A stretch of DNA of 64,000 nucleotides from Bifidobacterium sp. ESL0784 (GCF_029433295.1 NZ_JAQTHV010000002.1:248001-312000); one strand, 5' to 3'; shown: positions 1 through 9,104, numbered from the stretch's first letter. Translations and numbers: made by a program. Notes: generated from the letters alone by a model not told the origin.

Positions 1-442
1 CTTCTACCGCATTGTCGTCATGGATTCGCGCAAGAAGCGTGACGGCAAGTCGATCGAAGAGATCGGCCTGTACGATCCGAACCAACAGCCTTCGATGATC
101 AAGATCGATTCCGATCGCGCTCAGTACTGGCTTGGCGTCGGCGCACAGCCGAGTGAACCGGTCCTGAATCTTTTGAAGATCACCGGCGACTGGCAGAAGT
201 TCAAGGGTCTGCCGGGTGCCGAGGGCACGCTGAAGACCGCTGAAGCTGGTCCGGATGCCGCTGCTCGTGTCGAGGCCGCTGAGGCCGACGCGCAGAAGCG
301 CAAGGCCAAGCAGTCCGAAGCCAAGGCGAAGGCCGAAGCTGAGAAGGCTGCGGAAGCCGCCAAGGCTGATGAGGCCAAGGCAGAGGAAGCTGGCGCCGAA
401 GAGGCCAAGGCCGAAGCTGCTGAAACCGAGAAGGCTGAGTAA
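1..442 (+). CDS. rpsP: 30S ribosomal protein S16, 5'-truncated by window edge
   Basis: Small-subunit ribosomal protein S16. The reading frame is open from base 2 ([10 protein letters not shown]), matching the conserved S16 N-terminal region, so roughly the first 15-20 residues lie before the window; the ATG at 20 is an internal Met. The conserved S16 core (IEEIGLYDP and the following GAQPSEPV segment) is followed by a long Ala/Lys/Glu-rich tail of about 65 residues, an extension typical of actinobacterial S16 and absent from the roughly 82-residue E. coli protein. The stop codon is only 2 bases before the KH-protein ATG, so this is the first seen gene of an rpsP-KH-rimM operon. Confidence 0.95.
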   Translation, partial: FYRIVVMDSRKKRDGKSIEEIGLYDPNQQPSMIKIDSDRAQYWLGVGAQPSEPVLNLLKITGDWQKFKGLPGAEGTLKTAEAGPDAAARVEAAEADAQKRKAKQSEAKAKAEAEKAAEAAKADEAKAEEAGAEEAKAEAAETEKAE

Positions 443-444
443 TC

Positions 445-678
445 ATGCTCGCGCAAGCTGTGGAACACCTCATTTCCAATATCGTCGACTTTCCCGATGA
501 TGTGTCGGTGAAGTCCCACGAAAATGCCCGCGGCGAGCTGTTGCGGGTGCGTGTGAACCCTGAAGACATCGGGCGCGTGATCGGCCGTTCCGGCCGAACC
601 GCCAATGCGATTCGTACCGTGGTGCAGGCTCTGTCCGACCACAAGGTGCGCGTCGACATCATGGATGTTCGCAAGTGA
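445..678 (+). CDS. khpA: KH-domain RNA-binding protein (KhpA family)
   Basis: A 77-residue single KH-domain protein. The RNA-contacting GxxG loop is visible as GRSG at residues 47-50 within IGRVIGRSGRTA. Size and position between rpsP and rimM are those of the KhpA family, small RNA chaperones that in Gram-positives work with KhpB in post-transcriptional control. It starts 2 bases after the rpsP stop, and its TGA overlaps the rimM GTG start (GTGA), so the three genes are translationally coupled. Confidence 0.93.
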   Translation: MLAQAVEHLISNIVDFPDDVSVKSHENARGELLRVRVNPEDIGRVIGRSGRTANAIRTVVQALSDHKVRVDIMDVRK

Positions 679-1343
679 ATCGCGACGAAACCATTTCGCA
701 GCAGGCAGACCCTCAGCAGCGTGAACTGTTGAGGGTCTGTCGTATCGGGCGTGCGCAAGGACTCAAGGGCGAAGTCACCGTGCAAACCTTCACCGACGAA
801 CCGGAACTTCGGTTCGCGGCTGGTTCGGTTTTGTACACCAAAGACGGCGAGCATACTTACACCGTCGCCCATTCCCGTACGTTCAAAGACCGCTGGATTC
901 TGCATTTCAAAGGCGTTGATAATCGTGACGCTTCCGAGGCTTTGAACGGCTTGGAGCTTTACGTCGAGGCCGACGAGCCCGAGGAAATGGCCGAAGAGGA
1001 CGCTTGGTATCCCAAAGATCTCATCGGGCTTGAGGCGCGAGTCGTCGATCAACCTGCCAACGGAATCGATGGTGCCAAAGCCGGCCAAGTCATCGGCAAG
1101 GTCGTGGACGTCATCGACGGCCCTGCGCAATCCCTGCTGAAGATTCGTTTGGCTAATCCGGTTATCGAGCAAAAAGACGGAAGCTTTATTCCGGTGCCTT
1201 CTGACGGAAACAACGAGAACAACGACGCTAAAATCATCAAAACAGCGTTAGTTCCATTTGTTGATGAACTGGTGCCCGACATCGACCTGGATGAGCACTA
1301 CCTCACGCTCGACCCTCCGGCTGGCTTGATTCCCGGTTTGTAA
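675..1343 (+). CDS. rimM: Ribosome maturation factor RimM
   Basis: 16S rRNA processing and 30S assembly factor that binds S19. The 222-residue product has the N-terminal RimM barrel (RIGRAQGLKGEVTVQ near residue 22) and the PRC-barrel half starting near AWYPKDLIG (about residue 115). The start is GTG at 675, overlapping the upstream stop. An acidic, Asn-rich stretch near the C-terminus (about residues 175-190) is a lineage-specific insert. A strong hairpin follows 25 bases after the stop, so trmD probably has some independent transcription. Confidence 0.94.
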   Translation: MNRDETISQQADPQQRELLRVCRIGRAQGLKGEVTVQTFTDEPELRFAAGSVLYTKDGEHTYTVAHSRTFKDRWILHFKGVDNRDASEALNGLELYVEADEPEEMAEEDAWYPKDLIGLEARVVDQPANGIDGAKAGQVIGKVVDVIDGPAQSLLKIRLANPVIEQKDGSFIPVPSDGNNENNDAKIIKTALVPFVDELVPDIDLDEHYLTLDPPAGLIPGL

Positions 1344-1367
1344 ATCTATCTCGCCAAACTTCGTATA

Positions 1368-1412
1368 AAGTGCAAGTATCAGAGACAATTCATCTGACAC
1401 CTGCACTTTTTT
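1368..1412 (+). terminator. Rho-independent terminator after rimM
   Basis: The 16-base arms AAGTGCAAGTATCAGA and TCTGACACCTGCACTT pair with two mismatches around a 9-base loop and are followed directly by a run of T (1407-1412). It ends the rpsP-khpA-rimM transcript and separates it from trmD. Confidence 0.8.
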
Positions 1413-1524
1413 ATTCGCCGATATTTCTGATTACCGAACCGGCTTTATACCTTGGAGACCGTTTATTGGGTATGCTTCTCACCCAATCAGGAGTCTCACC
1501 TATCCAGATGGGTGGGGTCACGAT

Positions 1525-2481
1525 ATGGTTGAAACCATGAAGATCGATATCGTGTCCGTGTTTCCCGAGTATTTTGAAGCCCTGAACGTCGGCCTGTTTG
1601 GCAAGGCCATCGAACATGGGCTGCTCGATGTAAAAACGCACGATCTGCGTGACTGGACCCGCGACGTGCACCATTCCGTCGACGATACGCCGGTCGGCGG
1701 TGGTGCCGGCATGGTGATGAAGCCCGAGGTCTGGGCCAAATGCCTTGATGATTTGCTCGGCTTGGAACCCGTCGAAATTAATGACGACGACAGTGCCCAA
1801 GAATCTTTGGCAAGTATCAACGATTCTCAATCATCTTCCCAAACTCACGATGGCACTTCCAATGACGCACAGAACGATTCGGATGACAAAACGACTACTT
1901 CCGTGACAACTGGCCAAACCACTGCCAAGCCTGTTCTTATTTTCCCGAATCCTTCGGCACCGCTGTTTACGCAGCAAGATGCGACCGAGCTTTCCCATGT
2001 TAACCACCTCATCTTCGGCTGCGGCCGCTACGAAGGTTACGACGCGCGTATCCCCCGCTATTACCGTGCGCAAAGCGTTGACGTACGCGAGTATTCCATC
2101 GGCGACTACGTTTTAAACGGCGGCGAAGTGGCCGTGTCGGTGATGCTCGAGGCCATCACCCGCCTGATGCCGGGATTCATGGGCAATCCCGACTCCATCG
2201 TGGAGGAATCCTATACCGGCCAGAACGCACTCCTGGAACACTACCAGTACACGAAACCGGCCGTCTGGCGAGGTATGAGCGTCCCCGAAGTCCTGACCGG
2301 CGGCGACCACGGCAAGGTCGACCGCTTCCGCCGCGACGAGGCCATCGCTCACACCGATCAGCTCCGTCCCGACCTCATCAAGCAGCTCGACTGCAGGTCT
2401 CTCGACAAAGCCGACCGCAAAACCTTGATGTCCTTGGGCTGGGAGGTCTCCGGCCCCCACCCTCGCAAGTTGGATGCGTAG
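1525..2481 (+). CDS. trmD: tRNA (guanine-N1)-methyltransferase TrmD
   Basis: Methylates G37 of tRNAs reading CNN codons, using S-adenosylmethionine. The N-terminus MKIDIVSVFPEYF and the motifs FGCGRYEGYDAR (164-175) and SIGDYVLNGGE (191-201) mark the SPOUT knot that binds AdoMet. The protein is 318 residues against about 230-270 usually; the excess is a Ser/Thr/Asp/Gln-rich insert at about 85-135 between the GGGAGMVMKPE segment and the knot. The start may be ATG 1525 or ATG 1537 (MKIDIVS); the latter matches the family N-terminus, the former has a G-rich stretch (1510-1517) at good spacing. rplS, often next to trmD, is not here. Confidence 0.94.
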   Translation: MVETMKIDIVSVFPEYFEALNVGLFGKAIEHGLLDVKTHDLRDWTRDVHHSVDDTPVGGGAGMVMKPEVWAKCLDDLLGLEPVEINDDDSAQESLASINDSQSSSQTHDGTSNDAQNDSDDKTTTSVTTGQTTAKPVLIFPNPSAPLFTQQDATELSHVNHLIFGCGRYEGYDARIPRYYRAQSVDVREYSIGDYVLNGGEVAVSVMLEAITRLMPGFMGNPDSIVEESYTGQNALLEHYQYTKPAVWRGMSVPEVLTGGDHGKVDRFRRDEAIAHTDQLRPDLIKQLDCRSLDKADRKTLMSLGWEVSGPHPRKLDA

Positions 2482-2616
2482 GCTTCGTAACAAGACGATT
2501 TCTTCCACACCATCATTTCATATCCCGAATATAGCCATGTTTTGTCTTTATACGACAATTCCTTACACTTTCTCGGTAATCAGAAAAAATGATTTTCATC
2601 ATATTTAATGAGAAAA

Positions 2617-2634
2617 TGTTATTTATAAATAACA
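2617..2634. promoter_or_regulatory. Perfect 18-bp palindrome, candidate operator copy 1
   Basis: TGTTATTTATAAATAACA is a perfect palindrome. An identical copy starts 41 bases later (2658-2675), about four helical turns away. Both lie just upstream of the SDR gene, and no other copy was noticed in the window. A dimeric regulator binding both is the simplest reading; the regulator is not identified. Confidence 0.6.
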
Positions 2635-2657
2635 AAACCCTCTTATTTACCCCTGAA

Positions 2658-2675
2658 TGTTATTTATAAATAACA
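2658..2675. promoter_or_regulatory. Perfect 18-bp palindrome, candidate operator copy 2
   Basis: Second identical copy of TGTTATTTATAAATAACA, ending 98 bases before the SDR start codon. See the copy at 2617. The remaining 2482-2616 stretch is AT-rich, with no gene seen. Confidence 0.6.
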
Positions 2676-2773
2676 TCGTTGCCCTCGGCCGTTTTGTGCG
2701 AGACACCCCTCGCAAAAGAGACCGATTCACACCTATTATGGAAAGACATATCCATAAAGCTAAGGAGCTGATT

Positions 2774-3535
2774 ATGGGCAGGGTTTCAGGAAAGATAGCC
2801 ATCGTCACGGGAGCCGCCGGCGGTATGGGTGCTGCCGACGCCAAACGTCTGGTCGAAGAGGGCGCGCAGGTCGTGCTCACCGATATGAACGAGGCCGGGC
2901 AGCAAGTTGCAGATAAGCTGGGCGAAAACGCCCGGTTCATGCGCCAGGACGTCACGAAACCGGAGGATTGGCAGAAGGTCGTGGACTATGCCGAGACAGA
3001 ATTCGGCCATGTCAACGTGCTGGTCAACAACGCGGGCATCGCCATCCCTGGAGGCAAGACGCTGAGCCTTGAAAACACCGACTTCGAGGGATACAAGAAA
3101 ATCGTAGAAGTCAACCAGTTCGGCACGTTCCTAGGCATGAAAGCCGTGGAACCGTCGATGCGCAAAGCCGGTATCGGTTCAATCATCAACATTTCCTCGG
3201 TCGGCGGACTGCTCGGCATGTGGGGACATTACGCCTACAATTCCTCAAAGTTCGCGGTACGCGGGCTTACCAAAGCCGCCGCAGTCGAACTCGGAGACTA
3301 CAACATCCGCGCCAACTCCGTGCATCCCGGCATGATCGAAACCGACATGATCAAGCAGTCCATCGCGCAGAATCCGGACATCTGGAATCCACAAATCAAG
3401 GGCATTCCGCTCAAACGAATCGGCAAGCCTGAGGAAGTGGCGAATCTGGTGCTCTTCCTCGCCTCCGACGAGTCGAGTTATTGCACCGGCGCTGAATTTG
3501 TCATCGATGGCGGCAAGACCGCACAAGACAAGTAA
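2774..3535 (+). CDS. SDR family NAD(P)-dependent oxidoreductase
   Basis: Classical short-chain dehydrogenase of 253 residues. Nucleotide-binding TGAAGGMG is at 12-19, NNAG at 85-88, and the catalytic Ser at 141/142 with Y155-x3-K159 are all present, so it should be active. The sequence around the active site resembles the hydroxysteroid / cyclohexanol dehydrogenase-like SDRs, but the substrate cannot be read from sequence. The frame is open upstream to 2657, but the ATG at 2774 carries AAGGAG 6 bases upstream and begins MGRVSGKIAIVTG, the normal SDR start; a start at 2657 would lie inside the palindromic operator. It is monocistronic. Confidence 0.9.
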   Translation: MGRVSGKIAIVTGAAGGMGAADAKRLVEEGAQVVLTDMNEAGQQVADKLGENARFMRQDVTKPEDWQKVVDYAETEFGHVNVLVNNAGIAIPGGKTLSLENTDFEGYKKIVEVNQFGTFLGMKAVEPSMRKAGIGSIINISSVGGLLGMWGHYAYNSSKFAVRGLTKAAAVELGDYNIRANSVHPGMIETDMIKQSIAQNPDIWNPQIKGIPLKRIGKPEEVANLVLFLASDESSYCTGAEFVIDGGKTAQDK

Positions 3536-3652
3536 CTCCTAGAAACTTTCGGCAACATTCCCAAAGACTCACCAGCAACGTTGCCAAGGATTTGCCCAAG
3601 GACTTTTCTGCAAACTTTCCGTGCCACTGCGTCGAAACCCAAGAGTGGTTAG

Positions 3653-4228
3653 CTACTCGTGGTCGATGTAGTAGACCTCGGTTTCGCCGTAGTGGCGCTG
3701 ATCGCTGACTTGCCAGTTTTCGGGCATCGTCAGCGCCTCAGAGCGGGTTGAACGTTCAAATACTATTACCGTTTGTTCATCTGCGGCCGGGGACGCGACC
3801 AAATCCGCAATGAGCTGGTTGCATTCCTCCGTGGTGAGCGCATATGGTGGATCGGCGAAAATCACGTCGAAAACAGGGCCGTCATAACCGGAAGCGATGC
3901 GCTCGGCTCGCTTGCGCATCGCGCGGGCCTTCATCGCGCGAGAATCCCAGGACCGGTTGCGCTTGAGATTACTCAGTTCCTTGTCGATCAGCGAAGCAGC
4001 CGGTCCAGCCGATTCGACGGCGACCAATTCGTCGGCACCACGCGAAAGCGCTTCGATACCCAAAGCACCGGTTCCTGCGAACAGGTCAAGTACGCGAGCG
4101 CCCTCCAACACTCCCCAAGCCTCAAGCTTCGAGAAAATAGCCTCTTTCGTTCGATCCGTCGTCGGCCGAGTACCCGGCTTGGCCTTGGCCAGCTCGAACC
4201 CTTTGAATCGTCCCGCAATCACACGCAT
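3653..4228 (-). CDS. rsmD: 16S rRNA (guanine(966)-N2)-methyltransferase RsmD
   Basis: AdoMet-dependent methyltransferase acting on G966 of 16S rRNA during 30S assembly. The 191-residue protein begins MRVIAGRFKG, has the AdoMet-binding motif DLFAGTGALGIEAL (48-61) and the catalytic DPPY (126-129). It lies 28 bases after recG in the same direction, so the two are probably co-transcribed. Confidence 0.93.
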   Translation of the reverse strand: MRVIAGRFKGFELAKAKPGTRPTTDRTKEAIFSKLEAWGVLEGARVLDLFAGTGALGIEALSRGADELVAVESAGPAASLIDKELSNLKRNRSWDSRAMKARAMRKRAERIASGYDGPVFDVIFADPPYALTTEECNQLIADLVASPAADEQTVIVFERSTRSEALTMPENWQVSDQRHYGETEVYYIDHE

Positions 4229-4256
4229 AATTACACCTTATAGCTGTATAAAGAAC

Positions 4257-6875
4257 TCAGTTGCTTAAGATTTCGGACTCACCGCCGCGGGTGAAGTCGA
4301 GAACGGCACCGGCGAGTTGGGTTTCGCCGGCCAGCGTTGGGTCGCGCTTGAGCAGTGCTTCGGCCTGTTCACGGGCATCGGCGATGATCTTGGCGTCCTT
4401 GACCACGCGCAACAGCTTGAGACCGGACTTGCCACCGGACTGGGCATCGCCCAATACATCACCGGCACCGCGCAACTCGAGATCGGCCTGCGCGATTTCG
4501 GCTCCGTCAAGAGAACCTTCGATGACCTTCAAACGCTGCTCGGCGATACTGCCCGGTTCGGCGCGCGAGACGAGAAACGCCCAGGAATCCGTGCCGCCAC
4601 GACCGACGCGGCCACGTAGCTGGTGAAGTTGGGAGAGACCGTAACGATCGGCATCGAAAATAGTAATACAACTAGCTTGCGGCACATCCACGCCGACTTC
4701 GATCACGGTAGTCGCCACCAGAATAGGCGTCTTGCCTGATTCGAAATCGGTCATCACCTTGCGCTTGGTCTCGTCATCATCACGGCCGGTCAGCGTGGCG
4801 AATTTGACGCCGACAAACTGCGGCAGAGACGAAAGTCGTTGGGCTATCTCATCAACGGCATGCAACGGTGGCTTCGGCTCACGAGGTATGCCATCATCAT
4901 TCTCATCGTCATAATCATCGACTTCCACAAAGCCGCTTTCGATATCGTCACTACCCGCAGCGGACATTGAAGACTTCCCTCGACTGCAGCTGCCGGAACT
5001 TGCACTTGTCGAAGCTTCTGCACTCGTTTTGCCACCAGCCACAGCCAAAGCCTCCGCATCGGCTTCGTCCGCATCGATCCTCGGGCAGACCACGTACGCG
5101 CGCTCCCCCGCGTCAATGCGCCGTCGGATATGTATAAACATCTGTGCCATCATATTGCCATCGGCCTCAGGCACGATGAACGTGCGAATCGGCTTGCGGC
5201 CGCCGGGCAGTTCGGTGAGCCACGAAATGTCAAGATCACCGAACCATGTCATCGCGGCGGTGCGTGGAATCGGCGTTGCGGTCATCACCAGCAGATGTGG
5301 TGTCTTCTCGCCTTTTGAGCGCAAAATCTCACGCTGCTCGACACCGAAACGATGCTGCTCGTCGATGACCACCAAGGCCAGATTGGGCGCCTGAAACATC
5401 TTGGAGAACGCGGCGTGTGTGGCGATGATGATACCGGGTTCGCCGCTGGCTGCCGTCGCGAGTGCCCTGCGCCGGGTCGCCAATTTCATCCCGCCGGTCA
5501 ACAACGTCACCGGAATAGTCGAAGACTCGTTTTCGGAAACCTTGCCGACCATACGGCTGATGGTCTCGAAATGCTGCTCGGCAAGCACCTGCGTCGGTGC
5601 CACCAAAACGGCTTGATTGCCGGAACCTACAGCCTGTAGCATGGCCGCGAGCGCCACTACCGTCTTGCCGGAGCCGACCTCGCCCTGCAACAGACGTTGC
5701 ATCGGGTAGCTTCTGCCCATGTCCTCGCAGATGGTGTCGATGACATCCTGCTGGCCTTTGGTCAGCGTAAACGGCAGTGAGGCGACAAATGCATCCCGCA
5801 ACCCGGAATCCTTGCATTCGTAAGTCTCGGCCTTGTGTGCGTTCTCACGTTCCTGCAAGACGGAAATCTGGGAGACAAACGCTTCCTCGTAGCGCAACGT
5901 CGCCAAAGCAGCGTGAAACGCCTTGGTCGATTGTGGATCATGAATGGCAGCAAAAGCATCTGCACGGTGCATAAGATGCTTGGAATCAATGACATCCCCC
6001 GGCAGTACGTCATCAATTGCGGCACGTAAAGCAAGGTCGTTTTTGGAGTCAAGAGACGAATCATCACTGGGATTATTGGCCTTTAGCACTGCCTCCCCGC
6101 TTGCACGCAACGCATCGAGCATCGCGACGATGGATTCGTGGATGTGCTCGGTGGAGATGCGCGAAGTGGCGTGGTAGACCGGCCGCGGGCGACAGACGTG
6201 CTGCAGCGCCTCGTAGGCGGTTGACGCGTCGAATTTCAGAGCGTTGACAGCCTGAACGGGCTGGGAATGCGAAGCGGGAACGCCAACACCGGTAGATACG
6301 CCACTTTGCGATTTTGTCTGTGCATCGGCTTGGCTGGGAATGGTATCGAAAGAAAGCTCACCGGCACTTGCGGAATCAGACGCTGTTGCCGAATCGGCAA
6401 ATACGTCGGCACCTTGCGGCATCACCGTGAGCACTTCGGGATGGGTGAATTGCAACTGGCCGTTGAATTCCGTGGGTGTGCCTGCAAGGACGACGTCGGC
6501 GCCCGAATGCAACCGTCCGCTCATCCAGTCCATATATTGCTTTTTGTGCGAGAAAAAGACGAGTTTGCAATTTGCTCCCGGAACCTGCCGGCTTGCGGCA
6601 AACGCGTCATCTTCAACGACCGCTTCGAGCCGATACCCGCGTCTGCCGCCCATCGGAATCACCCGCGCGAAGCGCACCACCGCAGCGAACGCCATCGGCA
6701 TACCGACTTTCGCCTCATGAATCGAACGCAGAGGAACCGGCTCGGTGACGCGGAAGGGATAGTAAGTCAGGGCGTCGCCGACACTCACCATGCCAAGTCC
6801 CTTCAACGCGCTGACCCGCCGTTTATTGGCGATCAACGCGGAAATCGGGGTGGTCAAAGTGACGGTATTGCTCAT
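4257..6875 (-). CDS. recG: ATP-dependent DNA helicase RecG
   Basis: Branch-migration helicase that remodels stalled forks and Holliday junctions. The N-terminal wedge/OB region (to about 150) is followed by the superfamily 2 motor: Walker A GEVGSGKT at 398-405, DEQH near 505, and the C-terminal HQLRGRVGRG motif. At 872 residues it is longer than E. coli RecG (about 690), because of Ser/Ala/Asp-rich inserts at about 155-215 and 600-660 that look disordered. The start MSNTVTLTTP is the only reasonable one near the N-terminus. Confidence 0.94.
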   Translation of the reverse strand: MSNTVTLTTPISALIANKRRVSALKGLGMVSVGDALTYYPFRVTEPVPLRSIHEAKVGMPMAFAAVVRFARVIPMGGRRGYRLEAVVEDDAFAASRQVPGANCKLVFFSHKKQYMDWMSGRLHSGADVVLAGTPTEFNGQLQFTHPEVLTVMPQGADVFADSATASDSASAGELSFDTIPSQADAQTKSQSGVSTGVGVPASHSQPVQAVNALKFDASTAYEALQHVCRPRPVYHATSRISTEHIHESIVAMLDALRASGEAVLKANNPSDDSSLDSKNDLALRAAIDDVLPGDVIDSKHLMHRADAFAAIHDPQSTKAFHAALATLRYEEAFVSQISVLQERENAHKAETYECKDSGLRDAFVASLPFTLTKGQQDVIDTICEDMGRSYPMQRLLQGEVGSGKTVVALAAMLQAVGSGNQAVLVAPTQVLAEQHFETISRMVGKVSENESSTIPVTLLTGGMKLATRRRALATAASGEPGIIIATHAAFSKMFQAPNLALVVIDEQHRFGVEQREILRSKGEKTPHLLVMTATPIPRTAAMTWFGDLDISWLTELPGGRKPIRTFIVPEADGNMMAQMFIHIRRRIDAGERAYVVCPRIDADEADAEALAVAGGKTSAEASTSASSGSCSRGKSSMSAAGSDDIESGFVEVDDYDDENDDGIPREPKPPLHAVDEIAQRLSSLPQFVGVKFATLTGRDDDETKRKVMTDFESGKTPILVATTVIEVGVDVPQASCITIFDADRYGLSQLHQLRGRVGRGGTDSWAFLVSRAEPGSIAEQRLKVIEGSLDGAEIAQADLELRGAGDVLGDAQSGGKSGLKLLRVVKDAKIIADAREQAEALLKRDPTLAGETQLAGAVLDFTRGGESEILSN

Positions 6876-6960
6876 ATCTCTATTCTATTGAAGGCCGACG
6901 AACGGCCAGAAAACCTTGACATGCCGAACCCTGATTCACAACACAGAAACATAAAAGCAG

Positions 6961-6998
6961 TGCAGATAAATCGGCGAGGCCTTGCTGATTTATCTGCA
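6961..6998. repeat. 12-bp inverted repeat in recG upstream region
   Basis: TGCAGATAAATC (6961-6972) and GATTTATCTGCA (6987-6998) are perfect arms around a 14-base GC-rich loop. It sits between the MFS gene end (7173) and the recG start (6875), both on the minus strand, so it could be the MFS transcript terminator or a recG regulatory site; there is no clear T-run to decide. Confidence 0.45.
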
Positions 6999-7033
6999 TT
7001 GTAAGATGGCCGAAATCACTTTCCAATACGAAA

Positions 7034-7118
7034 ATTCCGTACAAGTCGACAAATACATTTTCTCAAAATGACTGTATTCAGCCAATTTGCAAAACCTATT
7101 TGTCGACTTGTACGGAAT
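7034..7118. repeat. 22-bp perfect inverted repeat, 41-base spacer
   Basis: The arms at 7034-7055 and 7097-7118 are perfect reverse complements containing the core GTACAAGTCGAC. They lie 55 bases past the stop of the minus-strand MFS gene. The long arms and AT-rich spacer fit either a transcript-end structure or a protein-binding site; the loop is longer than in a normal terminator. Confidence 0.6.
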
Positions 7119-7172
7119 CAATCGGGTAAAGTCGTCTGGGTAACGACTTCCCAACCAACATTCACAGACCCA

Positions 7173-8699
7173 TCAGCGCTTGGAAGCGTCGTCCGTCGAA
7201 GTCTGCTTCGAGAGACCGAAGGAGATGATGAACGCGACGATGGCGAGCACCAGTGCGAAAGTGAAGCCCCAGCGCGAACCGGTGACGAAGGCCATGGCCT
7301 TGCCGCCGGAATGAGAGGAAGCTTCTCCTGCGCCAAGCAGAATCGTGGCGACAGCGGTGATAACCGCTCCGACGACCTGCTGCATCGTGTTGAGGATGGT
7401 TGAGCCATCGGTCGAAAGATGCTGCGGCAGCGAGGCGAGGGCCGAAGACTGAGCCGGACTCATCGCCATGGGGACACCGATCATCAGAATGACATGTGCG
7501 CAGATGATGTACGCCACGGATGTCGAGGGGCTCGCCAGCATCAGCAGAATCACACCGATCATGGAGAGCACCAATCCGCCGCGCACGAGCCATTTCGCAC
7601 CAACGACATCATAAAGGCGACCGGCGAACATGGAGACAAGCGCGTTGGCCACGCCGCCGGGCAACATCACCAAACCGGTGAGCGCGACCTTGACGCCCAA
7701 GCCGTTCTGCAGTTCCTGAGGCATGAGATACATAGTGGCCAAGGTGATACCGAAGTTCATCATCACGATGAGTGCACCGACGGTGAACTGACGAATGCCC
7801 AACGCATGCAGGTCGATGACCGGGTTGTCCATATGCAGCTGACGATAGCTGTAGCAAGCGATGGCAAGGATGCCGATGACAAGAATGGCGATGACCGGCA
7901 GCGAGAAGCCGAAATCGCTGATGAGGCTGACGCCGAGTACGAAGCCACCGAAACCGAGAATCGAGGTGATGCAGGACAGCAAATCTATGTGCGGTTTGGT
8001 GAGCTTATAGGCGTTGACCATCCAAATCGAGGCGCAAACCAGCGCTACCAGCGCGACAGCAGCAAAGAAGAAGAAAATCGCACGCCAGGAGAACGCACCG
8101 ATGAGCGCACCGGCGAGGGTCGGGCCGATGGCCGGCGCGAACATTACCACGAGACCTGCGGTGCCCATGGCGGCACCGATCTTGTTGAGCGGGAAGACCT
8201 CAAGGATAACCGAGAACATCATCGGCAAAGCCAAACCGGTCGAGATGCCTTGAATCATACGGCCCGCAAGCAGCACGCCGAACAAAGAGCCGGGCGCGAA
8301 GCCGGAAATCAGCGAGCCGACAAAGAACATGGACAACGCGAACAGCAGCAGCGGCTTGGACGGAATCCACTTCAACAGCAGGCTGGTGAACGGCAGCACG
8401 ATGCCGATGACAAGCATGTAGCCCACCACCATCCATTGCGCAGTGCCAGAGCCGATGTGGAAGCTCGTCATCAAATCGGGCAGAGCGATGTTCATTGCGG
8501 TCTCACTCAACATTCCGAGGAACGCACCAAGATAAAGGCCGAGCATCGTGAGGTTCGGGTGTTTGACATTCACACGAGCCTTCAACGGCGTGTGCGGTGT
8601 CGACGCGGATTCATTTTTGACTGCAGATTGTGCCGCTGCATCTTCTGCCGACAACGTCTCATTTTCAGGCGCAGTTGACCTAGACATGGCAGAGCCCAT
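7173..8699 (-). CDS. MFS transporter, DHA2 (14-TM, EmrB/QacA-like)
   Basis: Drug:H+ antiporter-2 family exporter. After a polar N-terminus of about 50 residues, the protein shows around 14 hydrophobic segments, with the family features GAFLGMLSETAMNIALPDL (TM1) and a long C-terminal half. DHA2 members export drugs, bile salts or other amphiphiles; the substrate here is unknown. The frame is open to a GTG at 8735, with ATGs at 8714 and 8699. GGAGAAAG lies 5 bases before the ATG at 8699 (MGSAMSRS), and AGGA precedes the 8714 ATG, so either may be used. It is monocistronic; no regulator gene is adjacent. Confidence 0.9.
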   Translation of the reverse strand: MGSAMSRSTAPENETLSAEDAAAQSAVKNESASTPHTPLKARVNVKHPNLTMLGLYLGAFLGMLSETAMNIALPDLMTSFHIGSGTAQWMVVGYMLVIGIVLPFTSLLLKWIPSKPLLLFALSMFFVGSLISGFAPGSLFGVLLAGRMIQGISTGLALPMMFSVILEVFPLNKIGAAMGTAGLVVMFAPAIGPTLAGALIGAFSWRAIFFFFAAVALVALVCASIWMVNAYKLTKPHIDLLSCITSILGFGGFVLGVSLISDFGFSLPVIAILVIGILAIACYSYRQLHMDNPVIDLHALGIRQFTVGALIVMMNFGITLATMYLMPQELQNGLGVKVALTGLVMLPGGVANALVSMFAGRLYDVVGAKWLVRGGLVLSMIGVILLMLASPSTSVAYIICAHVILMIGVPMAMSPAQSSALASLPQHLSTDGSTILNTMQQVVGAVITAVATILLGAGEASSHSGGKAMAFVTGSRWGFTFALVLAIVAFIISFGLSKQTSTDDASKR

Positions 8700-8928
8700 G
8701 TTTTCTTTCTCCATTTCATTCCTACGTCTTATCACCGTTTACGGTTGCGCGGGACATTCGTGCATCGCGCCTTCAAGCGCGCTTCCTTTGTGCAAGGGTG
8801 GCGCAGACGCGCCCACTTTATTTGGCAGGAACCCCTCAATTCCAAAAGCGAGACCTTATTATTAGCAGCTCGCTGGACAACGCTACCTCGAATCCGCCAA
8901 TTCGCCTGCCTAACCTCGCCCCCATAAT

Positions 8929-8973
8929 TGTGTCTTTTTACTTAGTGGCCTATGTAGGCAAGCAAAAGACACA
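8929..8973. repeat. GTGTC-ended inverted repeat, element A
   Basis: TGTGTCTTTT (8929-8938) pairs perfectly with AAAAGACACA (8964-8973); the spacer reads ACTTAGTGG...GGCAAGC. Elements with the same ends and a similar spacer occur at 29623-29677, 29690-29734 and, more distantly, 63145-63192. It lies in the gap between the MFS promoter side and the terminator at 9037; the rest of 8715-9030 shows no gene. Confidence 0.6.
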
Positions 8974-9030
8974 TTTAGCACGATTCGTGTCGCGGGATCA
9001 ACCCTCCGGCGCTGGCTCCATTGTCGATCG

Positions 9031-9104
9031 CAGATATGAAAAACCTCCGACGCCGAACGACGTACGGAGGTTTGAAATTGCTATTTACTATTCGCGATTA
9101 ACGC
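9031..9104. repeat. Duplicated rpmB 3' end and terminator, copy 1 (island left flank)
   Basis: Bases 9031-9083 match 17096-17148 with a single mismatch over 53 bases. After a 7-base insertion (9084-9090), the match resumes for 12 of 14 bases (9091-9104 against 17149-17162), reaching the last codon and stop of rpmB. Copy 1 is thus a detached rpmB 3' end plus terminator. The two copies bound the glycyl radical enzyme cluster in direct orientation, 8065 bases apart. Confidence 0.8.
9037..9073 (-). terminator. Terminator of the ROK-EIIC operon
   Basis: On the minus strand, AAACCTCCG...CGGAGGTTTTTC forms a 9-bp stem with a 15-base loop and T-run. It lies 40 bases past the EIIC stop and is the duplicated copy of the rpmB terminator (17103-17138). 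Confidence 0.85.
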
